Assembly: GCA_963849635.1 (NCBI GenBank)
Contig: CAWKIA010000001.1
Location: 1-64,000, forward strand
DNA from: CAVRUD01 sp963849635
GTDB taxonomy: Bacteria; Chloroflexota; Chloroflexia; Thermomicrobiales; UBA6265
Reading direction: 5' to 3'
Length of the DNA: 64,000 bases
This document shows, one piece after another, positions 25,963-33,641 of the stretch (the first letter of the stretch is position 1; every line of letters starts with the position of its first letter). The translations under genes and the position numbers were made by a program. The notes under the pieces were generated by a model that worked only from the letters and a program-made list of their open reading frames with translations, was not told the DNA's origin and made no database searches.

Positions 25963-26742
25963 ATGACCGCAACGCCGCCGATCGTCGATCGCGCGACCTG
26001 GCAAGAGCAAATCGAGGCGCTTCTGGTGCGGGAGAAGGCTCACACCCGCGAGGGCGACGCCATCGCCGCCGCCCGACGCCGGCTGTCGATGGTCGAGGTC
26101 GATGCCTCGACCCCGGTGGTGGGCGCGCACGGGGAGGTGCCGCTGATCGACGTCTTCGCGGGCAGAAGTCAGCTCTTCGCGGCGTACATGATGTGGTACG
26201 ACGGTGCGGGTGCCGCCCACCAGTGCGAGGGCTGCACCAAGGACATCAGCCAGGTGCTGGAGTTGGGCTACCTGCACTCGCGCGACGTGACTTTCGCGGT
26301 GCTGTGTGAGGGTCCGTTCGCCGAGAGTAACCGGTACCGGGAGTTCATGGGGTGGGAGATGCCCTGGTACTCGGTGCCGTCAACCTCGGTTGATGCGCTC
26401 ATCGCCGGCCGGCATTTTGGGATGCGGACCTGCTACCTGCGCGACGGTGACCGGGTCTTCGAGACCTACTGGACCACCGGCCGCGGCAACGAACTGATGG
26501 GAAGTTCGTACGCGATGCTCGACATGACCGTCTACGGCCGCCAGGAGGCCTGGGAAGATTCCCCTGAAGGCTGGCCGCAGCCGTTCTTCAACACCGCTTC
26601 CGCTCAGATGCGCATCGACGAGACCGGACGCGCCGTAAACCGGCCCGACGGACGGCCCATCTCGCAATGGTCGCGGCTGGCCGCCGGCCGCTCCGACGAC
26701 CTGGGCAACGCCGGCGTCATCCCGACGGACCACTGCCACTGA
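25963..26742 (+). CDS. DUF899 (thioredoxin-like) family protein
   Basis: A 259-residue protein of the DUF899 family, which has a thioredoxin-like fold. LLVREKAHTREGDAIAAARRRLSMVEVD is the conserved start; FAGRSQLFAAYMMWY, HQCEGCTKDISQVLEL (a C-x-x-C pair), RYREFMGWEMPWYS and VFETYWTTGRGNELMGSSYAMLDMTVYGRQEAWEDSPEGWPQ are characteristic blocks. The CxxC suggests a redox role, but substrates are not established for the family. AGGGAGACGAGC precedes the ATG at 25963. It follows the DHFR-like copies in the same direction. Confidence 0.87.
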   Translation: MTATPPIVDRATWQEQIEALLVREKAHTREGDAIAAARRRLSMVEVDASTPVVGAHGEVPLIDVFAGRSQLFAAYMMWYDGAGAAHQCEGCTKDISQVLELGYLHSRDVTFAVLCEGPFAESNRYREFMGWEMPWYSVPSTSVDALIAGRHFGMRTCYLRDGDRVFETYWTTGRGNELMGSSYAMLDMTVYGRQEAWEDSPEGWPQPFFNTASAQMRIDETGRAVNRPDGRPISQWSRLAAGRSDDLGNAGVIPTDHCH

Positions 26743-26919
26743 TCTCCTCCGCCGAGCCTGCTCTTCGCCTATGAAGGCAAGGTTGGTGCGATGGGGATGG
26801 TCAAGCATCTGGGCGGTTTGAAGCGTGAAGGTAGCCCGGCGGTGTGTGCGCTCCTCCGACCTGAGGCCGGAATATGCCTTCGGGACGCAGGCGAGATGAC
26901 GGGAAGCGAGGATATATCC

Positions 26920-27670
26920 ATGATGCTGGAAAATAAGGTTGCGGTGATCTATGGCGGTGGTGGATCGATCGGCGGCGCGGCTGCCCGTGCCTTCGCCCGG
27001 GAAGGGGCCAGGGTCTTCCTGGCGGGCCGGACCCAAGGAAGTCTCGATGCGGTTGCGGCCAAGATCCGGGGTAATGGCGGTACAGTCGAGACAGACCGTG
27101 GTCGATGCCCTGGACGAGGGGGAGGTGGATGCCTTCGTCGACCGGGTTGTGGAGCAGGCCGGGAAGGTCGATATCTCGTTCAATGTGATCGGTGTCGAGG
27201 ATGTGCAAAAGCCGCTCATGGAGATCACGGTTGACGAATACATCCTGCCGGTGATGATCGCGGTGCGGTCGCACTTCCTGACCTCCAGAGCGGCGGCCAG
27301 GCACATGGTCAAGCAGGGCTCGGGCGTGATCATGGCGTTTGGCGGTGATGGCCCGCAGACGGTGGCCGGGTTGGGCGGGTTCAAAGTCGCCTTGGACGCG
27401 ATCGAGGGCAACCGGCGCCAGTGGGCGGTTGAGTTGGGGAAGCAGGGCGTGCGGGTGGTATCGCTGAAGACGGGCGGCATCGTCGAGACGATTTCTGATT
27501 CGGCGCCCTACAAGGAGGCCATTGCCACAGGGTTGCTGGAGGGGGCGTTGCTGAACCGGACGGCGACACTGGAAGATGTGGGTAATGTAGCGGCGTTTGT
27601 GGCCTCCGATCTGGCGCGGTCGATGACCTCGACGGAGGTCAATATCTCGTGCGGGGCGATCCCGGATTAG
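26920..27670 (+). CDS. Short-chain dehydrogenase/reductase (one frameshift)
   Basis: 249 residues when one of two C at 27096-27097 is removed (VETDVVDALDEGEVDAF). The Rossmann start VAVIYGGGGSIGGAAARAFAREG has the glycine-rich nucleotide motif. The usual catalytic region is atypical: VIMAFGGDGPQTVAGLGGFKVALDAIEGNRRQWAVELGKQGVRVVSLKTGGI has no Y-x-x-x-K with upstream Ser, so it may be an enoyl-reductase-like or non-catalytic SDR. The ATG at 26920 has a GAGG upstream. Monocistronic; a hairpin repeat follows the stop codon. Confidence 0.8.
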
Positions 27671-27685
27671 AGGGACGAGAACAAC

Positions 27686-27736
27686 CCCCTAACCCCCCGG
27701 CCCCCTTCCCCCCGCTACGACAGGGGAAGGGGGAGA
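27686..27736. repeat. CCCCCTAACCCCC hairpin repeat, copy 2
   Basis: CCCCCTAACCCCCC..CCCCCTTCCCC pairs with GGGGAAGGGGGAGAG. It lies 16 bases after the SDR stop codon. Confidence 0.6.
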
Positions 27737-27794
27737 GTCGGGCGAGTAACACCTCTTACTGATCCCTTCAGCCCCGACGAACATCCACCCCGAC

Positions 27795-27940
27795 GTCATC
27801 CTGAGCGTGCGAAGGATCTTGGCGCGTGAGCGCCTTCGTGCTCGTTAGATGACTCCAAGGCATCGCATCCACCGCGTCGCGTCGGGGTCGGCGGCAAAGG
27901 CCGCGCGGCGGCCAAGATCCTTCGCTCTGCTCAGGATGAC
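27795..27940. mobile_element. MITE-like element, copy 1 (146 bp)
   Basis: The ends are GTCATCCTGAGCGTGCGAAG.. and, inverted, GTCATCCTGAGCAGAGCGAAG.., each continuing GATCTTGGC, so about 29 bp of terminal inverted repeat. The interior (CGCCTTCGTGCTCGTT and GGCAAAGGCCGCG) is also shared with the copy at 33440-33577, which lies in the opposite orientation. No coding capacity is seen. It is a non-autonomous dispersed element or structured repeat. Confidence 0.75.
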
Positions 27941-28081
27941 GAGTATGTGAGGGGTGACGCGATTTCCAGTCCTGCAGGTTGACGGTCTGTCGTTTGACGT
28001 CAGCCGGCGGCGCATCATGCGCCGTCGGCTGGTTGGTGTGCGTGGCAGATTGCTGGGTGCGGAGGAAGACGCAACGGGGAG

Positions 28082-28135
28082 TTGAGGGAGTGTTGAGATT
28101 TGTGCGCATCGGGGGTTGAGGGTGCCCCCTACCAT
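28082..28135 (+). promoter_or_regulatory. TTGAG-repeat promoter, site D (ABC transporter)
   Basis: TTGAG at 28082, 28093 and 28116, then TACCAT at 28130 (spacing 11, 23 and 14), 70 bases before the ABC ATPase gene. The rest of the gap 27941-28081 shows nothing else. Confidence 0.68.
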
Positions 28136-28204
28136 CGTCTCTAGAACCGGTGCTCGTCGAGATGGCGGGCATGTCGGCTGGTAGAGCCAGGTAAGGGGGC
28201 AGTG

Positions 28205-29209
28205 ATGGCACAGGTAATGGAGCGGCCGCGAACGGTAGAGCAAGAGGGCACGTTTGTCGCCCAGATGCCCGCGACGGAGGTTGCGGGAACGCGGCCGGAT
28301 GGTGATGCGGACCTTGTGGTGGAAACCCGCGGGTTGCGCAAGCAGTATGGCGCAATCACGGCGGTCAACGGCGTTGATCTGCACGTGCGGCGCGGCGAGG
28401 TGTTTGGATTCCTGGGGCCGAATGGCTCGGGGAAGACGACGACGCTGCGGATGCTGCTCGGCTTGGTGAAACCGACCGATGGCAGTGTGACGGTGCTCGG
28501 CGAGCAGCCGGGAGCGGCGGTGGGTCTGGCGAAGATCGGGGCGATGGTGGAGACGCCTGCGTTCTACCCCTTCCTTTCTGGCCGGGACAATCTGAAGGTG
28601 CTGGCCGGACATGCCGGGGTGTCCGAGGAGCGGATCGGGCCGGTGCTGGAGACCGTCGAGCTGGCGGAGCGGGCGGGGGACCGGTTCGGGACCTACTCGC
28701 TGGGGATGAAGCAGCGGCTGGGGGTGGCGGCGGCGCTGCTCAAAGACCCGGAGCTGTTCATCCTGGACGAGCCGACGAACGGGCTCGATCCGGCCGGAAT
28801 GGCGGAGATGCGCTCCCTGATCCGGAAGCTGGGCCAGGGCAGCAGAACCGTGTTGCTCTCCAGCCACATGATGGGCGAGGTCGAGCAGGTCTGCGACCGG
28901 GTCGGGGTCATCCAATCCGGCCGGATTATCGCCGAGGGGACGGTCGATGAGCTACGCGGCCGGGACCGGCTGCGGATCGTGGCGGAGCCGCTGGAGGCGG
29001 CGCGCCGGATCGTGGCGGAGCTGCCTGGGATCGAGCGGGTGATCGCGGTCAACGGCGGCCTGCTGGTTCAGGGTGACACGAAGGCGGCGGCAGCGATCAA
29101 CCGGGCGTTGGTCGAGGCGGAGATCGCGGTGAGTGAGGTCCGGGTGGAACGGGCGTCTCTGGAAGAGGCCTTCCTGCACCTGACCAAGGAGAGCGGAGGA
29201 GCGTCATGA
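28205..29209 (+). CDS. ABC transporter ATP-binding protein
   Basis: 334 residues. The first 35 are an unusual hydrophilic extension, then a standard ABC domain: Walker A GPNGSGKTTT, Q-loop region ending in AMVETPAFYPFLSGRDNL, signature YSLGMKQRLGVAAALL, Walker B LFILDEPTNGLDP, and switch His in LLSSHMMGE. The C-terminal 90 residues (EGTVDELRGRDRLRIVAEPLEAARRI) match the CcmA/DrrA-type extension. It overlaps the permease by ATGA and is transcribed from promoter site D. Export of a drug or lipid is typical; the substrate is unknown. Confidence 0.93.
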   Translation: MAQVMERPRTVEQEGTFVAQMPATEVAGTRPDGDADLVVETRGLRKQYGAITAVNGVDLHVRRGEVFGFLGPNGSGKTTTLRMLLGLVKPTDGSVTVLGEQPGAAVGLAKIGAMVETPAFYPFLSGRDNLKVLAGHAGVSEERIGPVLETVELAERAGDRFGTYSLGMKQRLGVAAALLKDPELFILDEPTNGLDPAGMAEMRSLIRKLGQGSRTVLLSSHMMGEVEQVCDRVGVIQSGRIIAEGTVDELRGRDRLRIVAEPLEAARRIVAELPGIERVIAVNGGLLVQGDTKAAAAINRALVEAEIAVSEVRVERASLEEAFLHLTKESGGAS

Positions 29210-30117
29210 GCGCGATGACAATTGCGAATCCTGCGAGGCCTAGAGCGGGTTCGAATGATGGTGGCGTGAACCTGAAGGGTATTTTGGGCAGTATCGCGGC
29301 GGAGGTTTTCGTTCTGCGGAAGCGGGTGAGCACCTGGGTGCTGCTGGGCATCTGGGTGGCGCTGGCCGGGTTCTTCGCCTACATCCTGCCGTATGTGACG
29401 TATCGCAATGAGCGCGGCGATCCGGGGGCTGAGCCGTTGGACGCGTTGCTGCCGGGGAACTTTGTCGGCGCATTGAGCGGAGGGTTCCCGTTCTTCGGCG
29501 GCGCGATCGCCTTGATGCTCGGCGTCCTTTCGGTCGGCAGCGAGTATGGGTGGGGCACCTGGAAGACGCTTCTCACGCAGCGGCCCGGCCGCCTGACGGT
29601 CTTCGGGGCGAAGCTGGTGGCGCTGGCCATCGCCCTCGTGCCGTTCATGGTCCTGACCTTCGTGGTCGGGGCGATTGGCAGCGCCGTGATCGCCCAGCAG
29701 GAGGGGGCGGCGAGCAACTGGCCGACGATTTGGGAGATCACGCGGGGCATGCTGGCGGGCTGGTTGGTGCTGGCGACGTGGACGGCGCTGGGGGTGATGC
29801 TGGCGACCTTGACTAGGGGAACTGCCCTGGCGATCGGGATTGGTATCTTGTACGCACTGGTGGTTGAAGGTCTGCTCAGCGCGCTCGGGGGAGTCATCGA
29901 CGTCCTGGAGCCGGTGGTCGAGATTTTCCTGCGGGCGAATGCCTATTCGCTCGTCGAGACGGTGGGCGCGTCGCGGGATGACGTGGCCCAGAACGGCCCG
30001 GGCGCATTCGATGGACCGTACGTCGGCTGGGTCCAGGCGGTGGTGGTACTGGTGATCTACTGCGGGATCTTTACGGGGATCTCTGCCTGGGCGCTGCGGC
30101 GGCGAGACGTTGTCTAG
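29206..30117 (+). CDS. ABC-2 type transporter permease
   Basis: A 303-residue integral membrane subunit of the transporter with 28205. About six transmembrane helices are seen, beginning STWVLLGIWVALAGFFAYILPYV, then PFFGGAIALMLGVLSVGSEYGWGTWKTLLTQRPGR (the ABC-2 family conserved amphipathic loop), and VQAVVVLVIYCGIFTGISAWALRRRDV at the end with the typical positively charged tail. The ATG overlaps the ATPase stop by four bases, so the two are cotranslated. Confidence 0.9.
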   Translation: MSAMTIANPARPRAGSNDGGVNLKGILGSIAAEVFVLRKRVSTWVLLGIWVALAGFFAYILPYVTYRNERGDPGAEPLDALLPGNFVGALSGGFPFFGGAIALMLGVLSVGSEYGWGTWKTLLTQRPGRLTVFGAKLVALAIALVPFMVLTFVVGAIGSAVIAQQEGAASNWPTIWEITRGMLAGWLVLATWTALGVMLATLTRGTALAIGIGILYALVVEGLLSALGGVIDVLEPVVEIFLRANAYSLVETVGASRDDVAQNGPGAFDGPYVGWVQAVVVLVIYCGIFTGISAWALRRRDVV

Positions 30118-30196
30118 TGGGCGTCGAAACTTGAGGCGTGTTGATGAGCGCGGGGTGGATTGACCGCCCCGCGCTTTGCCAGGAAAGGACCGGGGA

Positions 30197-30627
30197 ATGG
30201 CACAGATGTCGGCAGGGCGCGGTGGATCGGGAGCGGGCGAGGTCAATCCGGGGATCGTGACGGGCTACGTGGTGACCGCGTGGCTCTTCGTGCTGTCGGT
30301 GCTGGTCCAGGCTTTTCTGGCGGGACGTGGAATATACCCCGGTACGATCGCGATCTGATCGACGCGCACGGAATCGTCGCGAACCTTGTTTTCCTCCTGG
30401 CCGTGGCGAATGTGATTCTGGCGTTCCTGGCGACGAAGGGGAGCCAGCAGCGAGGGGTCCTTCTCGGGTTGAGCGGCTTGGTGCTGGTGCTGACGGTCGC
30501 GCAGATCGCGATGGGGTACGCGATCGAAGATAACCTCGACGTAGGCGGTTGGCACATCCTGAACGGGGTGCTGATCATGGGGCTGGGGACGGCGCATGGG
30601 GTACTGGCCCTGGGGAATAGGCGCTAG
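30197..30627 (+). CDS. DUF6220-like membrane protein (one frameshift)
   Basis: 143 residues when one missing base near 30330 is restored (FLAGRGIY.. then YDRDLIDAHGIVANLVFLLAVA). There are four predicted helices: VTAWLFVLSVLVQAFLAG, VANLVFLLAVANVILAFLA, GVLLGLSGLVLVLTVAQIAMGY, and ILNGVLIMGLGTAHGVLAL. Its two conserved His (DAHG and GWHILN) fit a small heme- or quinone-site membrane protein, but the family function is unknown. It lies 79 bases after the ABC permease and is likely in the same operon. Confidence 0.75.
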
Positions 30628-30854
30628 ACGCTGCGGGGTGTACGCTAAGGCATACAGGTTGTGGCGTAGACCAAAGGTCATAGGAACGATCGTCGCCGGC
30701 TCCTCTGGGAGGAGCCGGCAGCAGCCGTTCATCGGAACGGCAAACGGCTCCTTCCGATCCCGACGATGCGGCGGGGCGCGGGCACTGTGGCAGGCCGGCG
30801 CCCCGCCGGTGGAGGTTCTGGTTGGCGATGGACCGTCCTTCCAGGCGGTTACGC

Positions 30855-33384
30855 ATGTTGCCGTCGCCCACCGTGCCCGACGTCCAGGCGCGGGTGCCAA
30901 TCGTCGTGCTGCCCCGGCCGCTGACGCCGCTGGTTGGGCGGGAGGCTGACGTTGCCCGGGTGAGTGACGTGCTCGGGCGGGCGGATAGTCGACTGGTGAC
31001 GTTGACGGGCCCGGGCGGAGTTGGCAAGACGCGGCTGGCGATCGAGGCCGCGGCGTCACGGGATGTGGTGGTTTTCCCCGATGGGGTGGCATTTGTGCCG
31101 CTAGCGGGCATCGGCGATCCTGCCCTGGTGATGCCGTCGATCGCCCGAGTGTTGGGGGTGCGGGAGACGGGGCGCGGTCGCCTGAAGGAGCGGCTGAACG
31201 CCTTCCTGGAGTCGAGGCGGTTGCTGCTGGTGCTCGATAACTTCGAGCAGGTGTTGCAGGCGGGGGCGGAGTTGGCCGCGATGCTGGAAGCCTGCCCCGG
31301 GGCGACGATGCTGGTGACGAGCCGGGCGGTGCTGCACGTCACCGGCGAGCGGGATATCGAGGTGACGCCGCTGGCATCGCCCGATCCGAATAGGCTGCCG
31401 TCGCTGGCGGAGACCCGCGAGTTCGGGGCGGTGCGCCTCTTCGGGGAGCGGGCCCAGGCCGCCAACGAAGATTTTGCGGTAACCGACGAGAACGCCTGGG
31501 CGGTGGCGGCAATCTGCCGGCGCCTGGATGGATTGCCACTGGCAATCGAGCTGGCGGCGGCCCGGAGCAGGCTCTTCCCGGCGGCGGCGATGCTGCCGCG
31601 GTTGGCGCGGCGGTTGCCGATGCTGACGGGTGGGCCGCGGGATGCGCCGGACCGCCACCGGACGATGCGCGACGCGATCGGGTGGAGCCACGATCTGCTC
31701 GCATTGCCCGAGCAGATCCTCTTCCGCCGTTTGGCGGTCTTTGCGGGCGGCTTCTCGCTTGAGGCGGCGGAGGAGATAGGGGGACAGGGCTATCGCCCTG
31801 AGGGGGACAAGCGCTGACGCCTTGTGGGGGACAGCCCTGCGGGCTGAGGGGGAGAGGGGGAGGGACGGAGACGGGAAGGCGGGGAGACGGGAAGGCGGGA
31901 AGGACGAGGTTATTCCCCCCTCTCCCCCTCAAAGCGACAGCTTTGTCCCCCTCAGCCCGCATGGGCTGTCCCCCTCGATCGTCGATTCGCTGGCGGTGCT
32001 GGTCGATAGCAGCCTGGTGCGGCGGGATCCGGTGGCGCGGAGTGAGGCGCGGCTGGAGATGCTGGAGACGATCCGGGAGTTTGGGCTGGAGCGGCTGGAG
32101 GAGAGCGCGGACGCGGAGGCGGTCCGGGCGGCGCACGCCACGTACTACCTGGATCTGGCGGAGCAGGCGGAGCCGCGCCTGCTCGTGGAAGGGTCGGCGT
32201 CGTGGGTGGACAGGTTGGCGCTGGAGCTGCCCAACCTGCGGGCGGCGGTGGATTGGGCGCTGATGAGCGGCCGGGCGGAGCAGGTGCTGCGACTATCGGG
32301 GACGCTGCTCTCGATGGCGTATGCCCGGGGTGATCCGGCCGAGGGGCGGCGCTGGCTCGATGCGGCCCTGGCGCACCGGGGTGATGCCCCGGTGCCGGTT
32401 CAGGTCGATGCCCTGTTTACGGCTTCGGCGCTGGCGCAGTTGCAGGGGGAATTCGCTCGCTCGCTCGGCTACAGCGAAGAGGGGCTGGCGATCTCGCGTG
32501 CTGCCGGGTACGGCTTAGGCGAGGTGCGGGCGCTGATCGGGATGGGTGTGACGGCGGAATGGCAGGGGGATCTTGCGGGGGCGGCGGCGCACTACGAGGC
32601 AGCGCACACCCGGGTCCAGAAGATCGAGATAGCAGAGCTGGGGCGAATGGCCCATTGGCGGGCGCTGCCGCTGGCGAACCTGGGTGATCTGGCGGTGCTC
32701 CAGGGGAATCCCGTGCAGGCAACCAGGATGGCGGAGGAGGCGCTGGCGCTCTGGCGGGAGCAGGGCTATCTGTGGGGCATCGCCCAGGCGCTGGGGACGC
32801 AGGCGGCGGCGGCTAGCATGCGGGGCGAGCCGGCTAGAGCTGCCGGGCTGTTCGGCGATGCGCTGGCCCAATGGATGGCCTGTAGTGACCTGCGCGGGAT
32901 CGCGGGGACGCTGGCCGGGGTCGCTGGAGTCTCGGCGGAGCGCGGCGACCTGACCGAGGCGGCGCGCATGCTCGGCGCGGCCTGGGGGCTGGCGGACGCG
33001 GTCGGGGTGCAGTTTTTGGCACACCACCTCTACGCGGAGCGGGTGCTGGCCGCGGTACGGACGAAGCTGGGGGATGTGGCGTTTCTTCCGGAATGGGAGA
33101 CGGGGCGCATGTGGTCGATGGACGAGGCCATCGCGGCGGCGGGCGCGATCGTGGCGGCGCGGGATCACGATGGAAAAGAGGCGAGGGCCGGACATGGCCT
33201 GACGGCGCGGGAACTGGAGACCCTGCGACTGCTAGCGGCGGGGCGGACCGATCGGGAGATCGCGGCGGCGTTGTATGTGAGCCCACGGACTGTTCAGAGC
33301 CATGTCGCGAGTGTGTTTGACAAGCTCAGGGTGGGGTCGAGGGCGGAGGCGGCGGTGATCGCGGCGCGGATGGGGTTGGTGTAG
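30855..33384 (+). CDS. LuxR-family regulator with ATPase and TPR domains, interrupted by a repeat
   Basis: N-terminal part (to about 31771): PRPLTPLVGREADVARV, Walker A LTGPGGVGKTRLA, LLVLDNFEQVL (Walker B), CRRLDGLPLAIELAAARS (NB-ARC/AP-ATPase type), and WSHDLLALPEQILFRRLAVFAGGFSLEAAEE. The C-terminal part resumes at about 31975 with DSLAVLVDSSLVRRD, TPR-like helices, and a C-terminal LuxR helix-turn-helix (LTARELETLRLLAAGRTDREIAAALYVSPRTVQSHVASVFDKL). About 200 bases of palindromic repeat sit between and shift the frame. Such STAND regulators respond to an unknown ligand. The start could be the ATG at 30855 or 30828 (GGAGGT upstream). It is convergent with the similar gene at 33642. Confidence 0.85.
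31772..31977. repeat. Palindromic repeat insertion inside a LuxR regulator gene
   Basis: It contains several GGGGGACAG..CTGAGGGGGA words, each a small hairpin (around 31780, 31803 and 31826), a 16-base tandem AGACGGGAAGGCGGGG, and the inverse CCCTCAGCCCGCATGGGCTGTCCCCCT at 31948-31974. The whole block is self-complementary. It separates two parts of one protein in different frames. The AGACGGGAAGGCGGG word also occurs inside the 3' end of the MFS gene (around 53276). Confidence 0.65.
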
Positions 33385-33390
33385 GGCCTG

Positions 33391-33637
33391 TCAGCATCAG
33401 CTATCAGCTATCAGCCGTCAGTCAACCGCAAAAACACTCGTCATCCTGAGCCTGCGAAGGATCTTGGCCGCCTCGCGGCCTTTGCCGCGGACTCCGACGC
33501 ACCATGGAACGCCGCGACGTCCATGAACGAGCACGAAGGCGCTAAAGCGCCAAGATCCTTCGCGAGCTCAGGATGACGATTGGGGGCTGCGAGCTCGGGT
33601 GGCTTCCTGACGGCTGACGGCTGACGGCTGAGCAGCC
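33391..33637. mobile_element. MITE-like element, copy 2, flanked by heptamer arrays
   Basis: Positions 33440-33577 are the second copy (138 bp) of the element at 27795, in inverse orientation, with ends CTCGTCATCCTGAGC... Outside it stand direct heptamers on each side: TCAGCTA repeats at about 33397-33415 with TCAGCCGTCAG, and GACGGCT three times at 33608-33632; the two arrays are complementary to each other. The element lies between the convergent LuxR regulators, where it could serve as a bidirectional terminator. Confidence 0.7.
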
Positions 33638-33641
33638 TGGT

